Shown here: positions 23,453 to 30,202 of the stretch, one piece after another
Numbering within the stretch: position 1 is the first letter of the stretch
Layout of the letters: the number at the start of each line of letters is the position of its first letter
IMG/VR virus record: IMGVR_UViG_3300038551_000101
Span: 1 to 52,350 of that record
DNA: 52,350 nucleotides
Strand: one strand, 5' to 3'
Source of the DNA: a virus
Made by a program: the position numbers and the translations under genes
The notes under the pieces: model-generated
Databases searched by the model: none
Told to the model about the DNA's origin: nothing
What the model saw: the letters and a program-made list of their open reading frames with translations, nothing else

Positions 23453-23510
23453 TTCGCGGAGCGCGAAAAAAACAATTGATTTTGTCTTATGAAATGGTAT
23501 CTTTATTTAT
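23453..23510 (+). promoter_or_regulatory. Operator O1 and repressor promoter
   Basis: Operator TTCGCG-GAG-CGCGAA (23453-23467) lies directly upstream of a plus-strand promoter-like TTGATT and, 16 bases on, TATCTT. The repressor bound at O1 could activate or limit its own synthesis. The centres of O1 and O2 are 57 bases apart. Confidence 0.55.
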
Positions 23511-23525
23511 AGGGAGGTTTTTCTT

Positions 23526-23873
23526 ATGAATATCGGGGAACGTTTAAAATATTTACGAAACAAAAGAAAATGGACTATGAAAGAGACTTCTTCTAAAATA
23601 GGAGTTAGTGACTCTACTTATAGTGGATATGAAACGAATTATAGAAAACCAGATGCTGAAATGATCTGTAAATTAGCAGAATTGCATAATACATCAACAG
23701 ACTTCATCCTTTGTAAAACAGATGATCCTTCATTAGAAAAAGAAGTTACATCTAACATCAAGGATTTTTTTGATAATCAAGCGCTACATTGGGATGGAAA
23801 AGAATTATCTAAAGATGATATAGAAAGTCTAAAAGATCTGCTTGAAATAGCAGTAAAAAGAATGCTGAAGTAA
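23526..23873 (+). CDS. CI-like XRE repressor
   Basis: A 115-residue XRE repressor. The HTH is 'MKETSSKIGVSDSTYSGYET' (residues about 18-37), followed by the typical 'RKPDAEMICKLAELHNTSTDFIL'; the C-terminal 40 residues are a helical dimerisation part. There is no LexA-like peptidase domain, so release from lysogeny must work otherwise (antirepressor, peptide signal or cleavage by a metallopeptidase). TATAGGGAGG precedes the ATG. It diverges from the Cro-like gene. Confidence 0.85.
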   Translation: MNIGERLKYLRNKRKWTMKETSSKIGVSDSTYSGYETNYRKPDAEMICKLAELHNTSTDFILCKTDDPSLEKEVTSNIKDFFDNQALHWDGKELSKDDIESLKDLLEIAVKRMLK

Positions 23874-23875
23874 TG

Positions 23876-23911
23876 AAAAAAGGATTAGCAATTAAGCTAT
23901 TCCTTTTTTTG
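23876..23911. terminator. Bidirectional terminator between repressor and opposing small gene
   Basis: AAAAAAGGATTAGC, a short loop and GCTATTCCTTTTTTT give a hairpin with A's on one side and T's on the other. It ends the repressor message on the plus strand and overlaps the stop of the converging small gene. Confidence 0.75.
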
Positions 23912-24062
23912 TTTGCTGTTTATTTTGAAAAGCTCGTATTTCCTTATCAGATAATAAACCTTGTTTGCTTAGCTTCTCTAAAACGGTTTCTACGTCTCCA
24001 GTTACGCTCCCGCTCCCCATTAACACTTGAATCATTTGTTTCGCTTTCTTCTCCATCTCCAT
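23892..24062 (-). CDS. Conserved-looking small protein converging on the repressor
   Basis: A 56-residue protein (KAKQMIQVLMGSGSVTGDVE and 'LEKLSKQGLLSDKEIRAFQN'), helical and amphipathic. Two ATG codons follow GGAGGATG; the ATG at 24056 has better spacing. It would be co-oriented with, and downstream of, the aimR/aimP unit. Function unknown; the position between the arbitrium-like locus and the repressor makes it a candidate regulator. Confidence 0.55.
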   Translation of the reverse strand: MEMEKKAKQMIQVLMGSGSVTGDVETVLEKLSKQGLLSDKEIRAFQNKQQTKKGIA

Positions 24063-24099
24063 CATCCTCCAACATTTTTTATAAGGTAAATCTTAGTTA

Positions 24100-24300
24100 C
24101 AGTATATAATCCCCTTTAAACTTTCCTTAGTTGTTCGTAATAAATGACAATCCTCATTCTCTAGATTCCACTGTAAATCATAAAGTGGAAAGTTTTTGTC
24201 GTTTTCGGAAAAGGAAAGTAAAAAAACTTTCCAATCCCTATAACGTAGAAATGACACTATCCATTTAGAATAGTGTCATTTCTATTATTATTTATCTATA
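24100..24300 (-). ncRNA. Structured region downstream of aimP: aimX-like candidate
   Basis: About 200 bases between the peptide gene and the 56-residue gene hold three hairpins: AGAAATGACACTAT/ATAGTGTCATTTCT (24247-24260 with 24270-24283, 14 perfect pairs), GGAAAGT/ACTTTCC, and TTCCAC/GTGGAA. In known arbitrium loci the AimR target aimX, a short RNA promoting lysogeny, lies just here. Neither the 5' end nor an AimR binding site is identified, so this is a positional inference. Confidence 0.4.
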
Positions 24301-24304
24301 TTAA

Positions 24305-24445
24305 TCAACCGCCACCCGGGTTAGGGTCCATATATAAAACTTGCGGTTCTACTTCTTTAACTTTATCTTGTTTTGTAGCCGGAATAAATGTAAACGTCGC
24401 AGCAGCAGCTACCACTAAAACAAGCTTTAATACTTTGTTTTTCAA
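24305..24445 (-). CDS. aimP: AimP-like arbitrium pre-peptide
   Basis: A 46-residue pre-peptide: basic start, hydrophobic signal segment (VLKLVLVVAAAATFTFIPAT), charged linker (KQDKVKEVEPQ) and C-terminal 'VLYMDPNPGGG'. Export and proteolysis would release a short C-terminal peptide, possibly DPNPGGG or PNPGGG, that re-enters cells and binds AimR. The start is a TTG eight to nine bases after AAAGGTGG, which makes the gene easy to miss. It follows aimR immediately on the same strand, as in phi3T and SPbeta. Size and design fit AimP; the mature peptide differs from the SAIRGA/GMPRGA type. Confidence 0.75.
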   Translation of the reverse strand: MKNKVLKLVLVVAAAATFTFIPATKQDKVKEVEPQVLYMDPNPGGG

Positions 24446-24472
24446 ACATTCCACCACCTTTATATCAATAAA

Positions 24473-25669
24473 TTAATTATAACATTTTAATGCGTTAATA
24501 GGTAGAGAAATATAGAAAAAATCCCCTGTTTTAGAAAAAAATTCTACTGACTTTTCTAAGTATTTTTTGTCTCCTGTTGCAACCCCTAAATAATATAATT
24601 GAAAGGCACTAAGTCTTCCATTTTGCTTTTCAAGCCCTTTCAATATTTCTATTGCTTCTTCATTTTTTTCAGTTTTTATATAGAAATAAGCTAATTCTGC
24701 TAAATCTAATTTTGTACGATCAATAGTATCAAGCTCTTTTCCATGGTGTATTTTTAAAAACAAGAGAACATTTAATATTCGATTCCTTCTTGTTTTTAGC
24801 TTTTTATTTGTAGGTTCACCAAGGATTTTTAAGGCTTGGTCTATATAACCTTTTGCCGTATTGTAATCTGTTAAAGCATAGCTTTCACCAAGTTTACAAT
24901 ACGCAATAGCTTTTGTACTTATATAATAATTAAATGGATCATTTATAATTTCTAGACAAACATCCCTAGCCCCTAATATATCTCCTTCATTATGGAGTTT
25001 AATAACACTTTGCATTTCTTTAATACGCAGTAAAAAAGAATTTTTGTTTGTATGCTTGCTTACTAATCCAATCCTTGGTAATAAGCTTTGTATATACTCA
25101 TTTACTTTTGTATAATCACTAAAATCAAGATACGAATACAAAGCACTAAATTCTGCAATTATCATCAAATCATTTTCCGTATGTTTATGCGAATTTATTT
25201 TCTTTTGGATTTCGTCTAAAAAATCTTTCGCAGTAATAGACCCTTCACTTCTTTTTCTCAACAATTGATAATATTCTGCAATCCTAATATTTGTACGGAT
25301 TGTTAAAGAGTTTCCTTTTTTTAGTTGAGATTCATTAGTTTTACTCTTAAATTTCAATATTTGTTCTATCACCAATTCCTGTAATTCGTATTCCCCAAAC
25401 ATATCCAATACCTCAAGAGCCAATTTTAGGTTTTTTGGAGATAGTGATGGTATATAAGCTTTAATACATTTTCTTCTAAAATCAATATCTTTAGGCCTAT
25501 ACAACCTAAGCAAGTCAACAAAATGCATAAAATCAAATTTACCTTGATCTTTAAAATAACTGTTTACCGTTGTATGAGTTACATTAAAACGAATTGCTAA
25601 TTTTCTATTCGTATATCCATCCGAAATTAATTTTTCACGCATCTTTTTCAAATCCAATACAACTTGCAC
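24473..25669 (-). CDS. aimR: AimR-like arbitrium receptor / transcription factor
   Basis: A 398-residue protein with an N-terminal HTH (NRKLAIRFNVTHTTVNSYFK, residues about 21-40) followed by about nine TPR-like helical hairpins to the end (for example 'KAIAYCKLGESYALTDYNTA' and 'IDQALKILGE'). This is the AimR architecture: DNA-binding domain plus a superhelix that binds the peptide. The start is a GTG nine bases after GGGAGG. It lies next to the CI/Cro switch and directly before the peptide gene, so it is expected to measure past infections and bias lysis versus lysogeny. Rap/PlcR-type regulators are the alternative, but the partner gene and phage context favour AimR. Confidence 0.85.
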   Translation of the reverse strand: MQVVLDLKKMREKLISDGYTNRKLAIRFNVTHTTVNSYFKDQGKFDFMHFVDLLRLYRPKDIDFRRKCIKAYIPSLSPKNLKLALEVLDMFGEYELQELVIEQILKFKSKTNESQLKKGNSLTIRTNIRIAEYYQLLRKRSEGSITAKDFLDEIQKKINSHKHTENDLMIIAEFSALYSYLDFSDYTKVNEYIQSLLPRIGLVSKHTNKNSFLLRIKEMQSVIKLHNEGDILGARDVCLEIINDPFNYYISTKAIAYCKLGESYALTDYNTAKGYIDQALKILGEPTNKKLKTRRNRILNVLLFLKIHHGKELDTIDRTKLDLAELAYFYIKTEKNEEAIEILKGLEKQNGRLSAFQLYYLGVATGDKKYLEKSVEFFSKTGDFFYISLPINALKCYN

Positions 25670-25761
25670 AGTAGTTGTCCTCCCTTATGGACAATAAAAG
25701 GCACGTAAACCCCACTTTATTGCATATCAGGAAAACGTGTCACACTTTATCTGGGGTGTGT

Positions 25762-25862
25762 TATAATGTTATATGTACAAGATCTGCGACAATGTTCCCT
25801 AGCTGGCTTAGGGGATAGCGTAAGAGTGCGCCAACACTACTTCCGCCGCGGGTCTTTTTTTC
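25762..25862 (+). ncRNA. Short structured plus-strand RNA (possible Bacillus-plasmid RNA)
   Basis: An extended -10 promoter TGTTATAAT (TATAAT at 25762-25767) is followed after about 12 bases by a roughly 85-nt segment closed by AGATCTGCG (25780-25788) pairing with CGCGGGTCT (25847-25855, two G-U pairs) and ended by TTTTTTT. Inside are CCCTA/TAGGG and AGTG/CACT stems. It is GC-rich compared with its surroundings, a mark of structured RNA. Rfam holds a 'Bacillus-plasmid' RNA motif from B. cereus group plasmids; whether this is one cannot be decided here. Confidence 0.6.
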
Positions 25863-26089
25863 GTCCGTTTTTATTATTTTCATAATATCACAAATTTTAG
25901 AAATATAAGTCGTATGATTGTACGAAAATGAAAAACAATTGTTGAGAAAGTTTTCAAACACTGATATAACAACGTTTGTCAGCGTTTGAAAAATGCATAT
26001 GTAAGTTTTGATCAAGAACTAACATGAATATTTTACCACGCCAATAGCAAAATGAGAACACTAGTTCTTATATTTTATTAACTTTTAGT

Positions 26090-26130
26090 TTGTAAAACAA
26101 TCATATGTTGATTAAGTGATTGTTTTACAA
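26090..26130. repeat. 14-bp perfect inverted repeat upstream of XRE gene
   Basis: TTGTAAAACAATCA (26090-26103) faces TGATTGTTTTACAA (26117-26130) across 13 bases. It lies 43 bases before the XRE gene start and is a likely operator for that protein. Each arm itself contains a small TTGT...ACAA palindrome. Confidence 0.6.
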
Positions 26131-26172
26131 TCAAGTATAGTATGTTTAATCCTTAAATACTATACTCGAAAT

Positions 26173-26526
26173 ATGAAAGCGTTAGAATTGTTTGGGAAAA
26201 ATCTAAGATTACTTAGAAAATTAAAAGGTTTATCACAAGAAGAACTTGGTCAACATCTTAATTTAAGTCGTAATCAGATAAATAATTATGAAAATGCGAT
26301 GTTTGAACCAAATATGGATGCAATTCTTCAAATCAGTTCGTTCTTTAACGTCCCGTTAGATGCCCTTTTTAGCCGTTTTAACGAGACAGATGACGAATTA
26401 CTACGTAATACCCTCGATGAGATCCAAAAAACGTATGCAGCGTTAACAGGACCCCAACGAGAAAAGTATTGTAAACAACTCTTATTTTATTCAAAAGTCT
26501 TAGCAGAGACAGATGAGTTGTTATGA
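26173..26526 (+). CDS. XRE-family regulator
   Basis: A 117-residue protein with HTH 'SQEELGQHLNLSRNQINNYE' (residues about 20-39) and 'NAMFEPNMDAILQISSFFNV' after it; the C-terminal part is helical and may dimerise. The start is placed at the ATG at 26173 because the N-terminus then aligns with the XRE domain; the region before it lacks a ribosome binding site but has a TATACT seven bases upstream, so a leaderless message is possible. It is divergent from aimR and may control the plasmid-half genes. Confidence 0.78.
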   Translation: MKALELFGKNLRLLRKLKGLSQEELGQHLNLSRNQINNYENAMFEPNMDAILQISSFFNVPLDALFSRFNETDDELLRNTLDEIQKTYAALTGPQREKYCKQLLFYSKVLAETDELL

Positions 26527-26592
26527 TTTGATTTTAGAAGAAAATGTTTCCAATTTCCAGCGGTAAAAACTACATAATTTACCATTTTGTAG

Positions 26593-26622
26593 AAGGGAGC
26601 TAGTCTTGCTCTCTTTTTTATT
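26593..26622 (+). terminator. Terminator after the XRE regulator
   Basis: GGGAGC, a seven-base loop, GCTCTC and then TTTTTTA on the plus strand, about 70 bases after the XRE stop. Confidence 0.7.
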
Positions 26623-26714
26623 TATCAACGACATAATATGACAAAATAATTGTAACTAAACCTGCTATGATGATTCTGAAAAATCTTACATTTTACATAT
26701 TGGAGGAATCAATT

Positions 26715-27296
26715 GTGGGTAAAATTTTTAAGTTTGGTTGTTTAGGAGTAATAGCACTCGTAGTTATTATTTTTATCGCTGCTGTCGTTGATGGTAATAA
26801 TGATCCAAAAGAGAAAGCATCTAATGAACCAAAACAAGAAGTAAAAAAGGATGCTCCAAAGAAAGATAAAGAAGCTAAAAAAGAAGAACCTAAAGAACTT
26901 TCTAAGGAAGGTGAATCCTCCAACGTAAAAATCACTGTTGGATCTGTTGAAACTTTAGAATCAGTCGGTACAGAACATATAAACGAAAAAGCTCAAGGTA
27001 TCTTTAAAGTTGTTGAATTAACACTTACCAATAATCAAAAAGACGCCATCACATTAAGTAGCAATAGCTTTAAATTAGTTGATAATCAAGGCCGTGAGTT
27101 TTCAACTAATTCCGCTGCACAGATTAAATTAAACGTAGCAAATGGCGGTAATTCTAAGTTTTTATTAGAAAAACTAAATCCCGGACTATCACAAACAGGT
27201 AAAGTTGTATTTGATGTACCTAAAGATGTACAAGGTCTAGTATTAAAAGCTCGTGGTGGCATGATGGGGAAGGAAATTACATTAAAACTGGAATAG
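26715..27296 (+). CDS. Secreted or membrane-anchored DUF4352 protein (lysogenic cargo)
   Basis: A 193-residue protein. Residues 5-26 (FKFGCLGVIALVVIIFIAAV) are a signal anchor; residues 30-70 are a Lys/Glu/Pro linker (KKDAPKKDKEAKKEEPKELS), and residues 75-193 form an Ig-like beta-sandwich of the DUF4352 type ('GIFKVVELTLTNNQKDAITL', 'FKLVDNQGREFSTNS', 'GKVVFDVPKD'). The start is a GTG eight bases after TTGGAGG. Such proteins are often carried by Bacillus prophages and plasmids and sit outside the membrane; a role in lysogen fitness or exclusion is inferred only. It has its own terminator. Confidence 0.8.
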   Translation: MGKIFKFGCLGVIALVVIIFIAAVVDGNNDPKEKASNEPKQEVKKDAPKKDKEAKKEEPKELSKEGESSNVKITVGSVETLESVGTEHINEKAQGIFKVVELTLTNNQKDAITLSSNSFKLVDNQGREFSTNSAAQIKLNVANGGNSKFLLEKLNPGLSQTGKVVFDVPKDVQGLVLKARGGMMGKEITLKLE

Positions 27297-27325
27297 AAAA
27301 GGCATCCTTTGGGATGTCTTTTTTG
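27296..27325 (+). terminator. Terminator after DUF4352 gene
   Basis: AAAAGGCATCC, loop TTTG, GGATGTCTTTTTT (one G-U pair) directly after the stop codon. A textbook intrinsic terminator. Confidence 0.85.
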
Positions 27326-27350
27326 TATCTATTCTTACCAGCCCCCTTTT

Positions 27351-27753
27351 ATTAGGCCCAGTACCAGCGTTGCTGTAACCAGGGGCAAAGCAGAAAAAAT
27401 GCTTAATATATACATGTTTTTTTAGTAACAAAAAGGTTTAAAATCAATAATGTTACGAATTACTTTTGATACAGTATTTTGTTACAGCTACTTCAACGGG
27501 TAAGATATTTTATATTTTTAAATACAAAATGTAACAGAAACGAACGTTTATGTTACAAATCCGATTAGCCCAGTTAATCCTTCAATTGGATTAAGACCTC
27601 TTGCTATTATAATAAACAAGGTTGTTTTACCAGTACCAATTGGTCTAATTTGCCCAATAGCATTGAATTTTTAGGTGGGAGTCTTACTGCCCGTTAATGC
27701 GGGATAACAATTACTTTGCCCCTAAACGCAACAACGCTGGTATTAGGCCTATT
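27351..27753. mobile_element. MITE-like element with 40-bp imperfect terminal inverted repeats
   Basis: The left end (27351-27390, containing TACCAGCGTTG and AGGGGCAAAG) matches the reverse complement of the right end (27714-27753) at most of 40 positions. The interior is 323 bases with no intact gene but with an ABC-ATPase relic and a CCCG/CGGG hairpin. No obvious target duplication is seen. It looks like a non-autonomous or decayed transposable element; the transposase that would move it is not in the window. Confidence 0.5.
27548..27667 (-). pseudogene. ABC-transporter ATPase fragment (Walker A relic)
   Basis: A 39-codon frame ending in TAA reads 'GQIRPIGTGKTTLFIIIARG' followed by 'LNPIEGLTGLIG'. 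This closely follows the Walker A region of ABC ATPases (xGPNGAGKTTLFxIIxGLLxPxEG), with the first Gly replaced by Arg. There is a stop just upstream and no downstream signature motif, so it is a relic, probably captured inside the inverted-repeat element. Confidence 0.55.
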
Positions 27754-28039
27754 ACTATTTAATACACAATAAGTATAATGAAATTTCACGTACTATATCC
27801 GTTGTATAAAACCAAAGTTCAAAACATCACTAAAAATACTCCCCCACCAAAATAAAAACCCCCTAAATAGGAGGTTCATCAAAGTAATATATAAGTAATC
27901 CGAATAAGGTACTGTTTAACAAGATAACCCTGGGACAATAATAAAAATGTAACCCCAAAAGAACTAGACAGTTTAAAGAGACTTACCAGTGCGCACATGT
28001 AAATATAGATAGCTAAATGAGCACAAAGAAACAAGTAGT

Positions 28040-28155
28040 CCATATATATACGGTTTAAGGTGTTGGAGCATGTCCGCTTTTTTTTTCAATACAAATAATA
28101 ACAAGACGTAGACCATATATTAACGGTTTTACCTGACAGAGCATGTCCGCTTTTT
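28040..28155. repeat. Two direct repeats of about 45 bp at the end of rep
   Basis: CCATATAT..ACGGTTT, a ten-base variable part, then GAGCATGTCCGCTTTTT occurs at 28040-28086 and 28113-28155, 73 bases apart. The second copy runs into the rep stop codon. Their conservation over separate blocks points to protein binding, perhaps iterons of the plasmid replicon. Confidence 0.6.
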
Positions 28156-29467
28156 ATAATTGCTTTCTTAATCTTCGTAAATGCCGCTCGGAAATTCCTA
28201 ATTCTTTCGCGATTTCTTTCCATTTCGGTTTCTTTACCTTGTTTAAAACTTCCTTTAATTTATCTAACTGTTTGTCTGTTTGTTCTGCTGACTTAGTTAA
28301 ATACTCTTCACGCGTTGCTATGCCTTTTTCACGACGTATTTCACGCTGTTTTATTGTATTCCTTCGTTGTTTTTCTACTTTATCGATTAAAGTACTCAAT
28401 TTTTCTTTTTCTTCTTGCCTAAAATCGATATTAAGCTTGCGGATTACCGTATCAGTACGCATTGGTTTAATAATGTTTTGCGGTAAACCGAAACGATTAT
28501 AGTCATTTTTCGCAAACTCATCGAAAAAAATCATCGCATCTTTATAAGCGTTTTTCGCTGTACGTTCGACTTCTTTTCTTGGTTGCGGATCAGCAAGCTT
28601 TTCATTTAATTGGAATGTCATTTCTAACGTTGCTGCTTGATTTTTAACAATTAAAGCCGTTGTAAAGGAATAAATGTATGTTAAATCATTTCGATTTTCA
28701 ATTACACCGTTTCTCATCTCAACGATAAGTTCTAAATCCGCTTTACGTTTTGTATTTAAACTGTAAAGATCCATTACCCCTTTACGTGCCGGTAACGTTG
28801 TTAAAGCGCCCTTACGCTTTGTTTTACGCTTCTTTTCTAGTGGCGGTACATATTCATATAGTTCCTGCAATGAATACTCTCTATCAGTCCATAAATCTAC
28901 TGTAATTGTTTGTCCAGTTTTACCATGTGTGCTATATGGTAATCTAAACACCCTGGATAAATCAGAACAGGAACCATCTGCACCTAAAGGCATTAGCATT
29001 TTAACAAAATGATTTGTTATGTATTGCGTTAAATACGCCATTTGTGGAGCAGCGCCACCACTTATGCTATAGACTAACTGCACACCTCGACCATTCATGA
29101 TTATGTTAGGACAAGGTAACGATTGACTGTAGACCAAATCATGCAGTTGCTTAATTACATATTCTTTTGAGAGTCCTATTTTATAAAAGTCCAAGTCTAC
29201 GCCTATATTGCGTATTTGCTTCAAATCAGCCGTTTTTCTGCTCCCGTGTTCAAATGCATTAAGGGATAAGTAAACGTCTTTTAAACCACGTTCTGAAGCT
29301 TTTAATAAATGCTTTATATCTCGTAAGCCGTACCAAATTTGTTTGTGATCTTCATTACTTAAATCAATTGTAACTACATATCCTGATTTTTTTCGTTCTG
29401 ATAAGTAACATTCATACCAGGAATCAATGAACGTTTCCTCCTGCGGCTTCCGAATTGCCACTGACAT
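28154..29467 (-). CDS. Plasmid replication protein with primase (AEP) core
   Basis: A 437-residue replication initiator. 'NIGVDLDFYKIG' (D-x-D at residues 91-93) and 'GSCSDLSRVFRLPYSTHGKTG' (about 170-190) are the metal and nucleotide motifs of archaeo-eukaryotic-type primases; residues about 270-370 resemble a primase C-terminal helical region, and 'WKEIAKELGISERHLRRLRK' at the end is an HTH that can bind the origin. The ATG at 29467 has AAGGAGG about nine bases upstream. It is separate from the phage replisome genes at 20.6-22.4 kb and most likely maintains the prophage as a plasmid. Confidence 0.8.
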   Translation of the reverse strand: MSVAIRKPQEETFIDSWYECYLSERKKSGYVVTIDLSNEDHKQIWYGLRDIKHLLKASERGLKDVYLSLNAFEHGSRKTADLKQIRNIGVDLDFYKIGLSKEYVIKQLHDLVYSQSLPCPNIIMNGRGVQLVYSISGGAAPQMAYLTQYITNHFVKMLMPLGADGSCSDLSRVFRLPYSTHGKTGQTITVDLWTDREYSLQELYEYVPPLEKKRKTKRKGALTTLPARKGVMDLYSLNTKRKADLELIVEMRNGVIENRNDLTYIYSFTTALIVKNQAATLEMTFQLNEKLADPQPRKEVERTAKNAYKDAMIFFDEFAKNDYNRFGLPQNIIKPMRTDTVIRKLNIDFRQEEKEKLSTLIDKVEKQRRNTIKQREIRREKGIATREEYLTKSAEQTDKQLDKLKEVLNKVKKPKWKEIAKELGISERHLRRLRKQL

Positions 29468-29722
29468 ACAAAAAGACCTCCTTATAGAATAAAAGGAAGT
29501 CACACAAGAGTCTTTACCTCTTCGTTTAAATTTGTTATCATAAGAGTACAAATTAATTAACAACAGGGTATCACACCTTGTGCAACTTATTGGAGGGTTT
29601 ATTCTCAAACTTTGGTCGGGGAGAGAATAGGCCCTTTGTCCATTTATTCGATTAATTTCTACAACAATTGTAATACAAGATTAATAGAGATACAAGAAGA
29701 GGACGAGCTTTATGCTTGTCCT
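29468..29722. other. Rep leader and parAB-rep spacer
   Basis: A 255-base stretch with no gene. It includes TATTCTC/GAGAATA (29610-29635) bracketing a GC-rich arm in the leader of rep, and ends at a hairpin next to the ParB-like stop. A long leader with inverted repeats fits copy-number control at the RNA level, but no antisense promoter could be fixed. Confidence 0.45.
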
Positions 29723-29735
29723 CTATTTTTCTATT
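29697..29735. terminator. Hairpin at the end of the ParB-like gene
   Basis: AGAGGACGAGC and GCTTGTCCTCT pair around a TTTAT loop (one mismatch), followed by ATTTTTCT on the plus strand; on the minus strand it follows the ParB-like stop with a weaker T-run. It can separate the par genes from rep. Confidence 0.6.
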
Positions 29736-30202
29736 CTATCTAAAATCATTTCGATCGCCTGGTTCACAAGCTCCGTTTTAAATCCTTTTCTTTTCCCTTT
29801 AGAAAGCTTTTCAAGGCGTTTAACTGTTTCGTTTTTAATTAACCATGTTTGACGAGTGTGTGTGTCTTCTTTAGTAACCTTTTTATTAAACTGTTCAAGA
29901 AACTGTTCAGTAAACTTATCATGAATATGTTCATTTTTATTTTCCTCTTCAATTTCAGGCTCCTGTTTAATTTCAGGTTCATTTTCCTCTTTAACTTCCG
30001 GTTCATCTTCATTATTATTCTCAACAACTTCTTCAACTGTTGGCACATCAGGGATTGTCGGCTTTTCTTCGCCTTCTTTTATTTCTTGTTTTTGATTTAA
30101 TTCTTCGCTATCAGCAACATCAGAAAACCCGGGTATTTTTGGTTTTTCTTTTTTAAGATTATCTCCGTAATCAGCTAAATCTCCTTTACCAGAACGAGCC
30201 AT
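29723..30202 (-). CDS. ParB-like partition partner with acidic repeat region
   Basis: A 159-residue protein. The middle (residues about 45-100) is a low-complexity acidic region built on P-E-x-K-E/PEIEEEN units. The C-terminal 50 residues (HTRQTWLIKNETVKRLEKLS then 'KTELVNQAIEMILDRI') look like a ribbon-helix-helix DNA-binding domain. It follows ParA with a one-base overlap. RHH partners of this kind (ParG/Omega-like) bind the centromere and stimulate ParA. The family is not certain, but the gene pair is typical for segregation. Confidence 0.7.
   Translation of the reverse strand: MARSGKGDLADYGDNLKKEKPKIPGFSDVADSEELNQKQEIKEGEEKPTIPDVPTVEEVVENNNEDEPEVKEENEPEIKQEPEIEEENKNEHIHDKFTEQFLEQFNKKVTKEDTHTRQTWLIKNETVKRLEKLSKGKRKGFKTELVNQAIEMILDRIEK

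Larger units (their letters stand above)
25670..26172. other. Intergenic region between aimR and the next XRE gene
   Basis: About 500 bases with no convincing gene. It contains the aimR upstream region with CACACTTTATCTGGGGTGTG (a CACAC/GTGTG inverted repeat, 25741-25760), a short structured RNA (25772-25862) and the long inverted repeat 26090-26130. The aimR promoter could not be fixed. Confidence 0.5.
27326..28153. other. Long gene-free region with repeats downstream of rep
   Basis: About 830 bases without an intact gene, placed between the DUF4352 gene and the end of rep. It contains the 27351-27753 inverted-repeat element, at least five TGTTAC/GTAACA hexamers between 27425 and 27560, and two 45-base direct repeats at 28040-28155. 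Density of repeats next to rep suggests part of the plasmid origin or a copy-control region. Confidence 0.55.

Noticed and set aside
23873-24109. 78-codon plus-strand frame directly after the CI-like repressor
   Set aside because: It begins inside a terminator hairpin and is antisense to a better supported minus-strand gene with GGAGG.
24273-24476. 67-codon plus-strand frame opposite the peptide gene
   Set aside because: It runs through the 14-bp hairpin, lacks a ribosome binding site and is antisense to the AimP-like gene, whose signal peptide and start site are convincing.
25761-26015. 84-codon frame on the minus strand upstream of aimR
   Set aside because: It overlaps the promoter, the GC-rich stem and the terminator of the short plus-strand RNA, has no ribosome binding site, and its amino-acid sequence is not protein-like at the N-terminus.
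29839-30100. Lys- or Phe-rich frames overlapping the ParB-like gene
   Set aside because: They arise from the acidic low-complexity repeat read in other frames.
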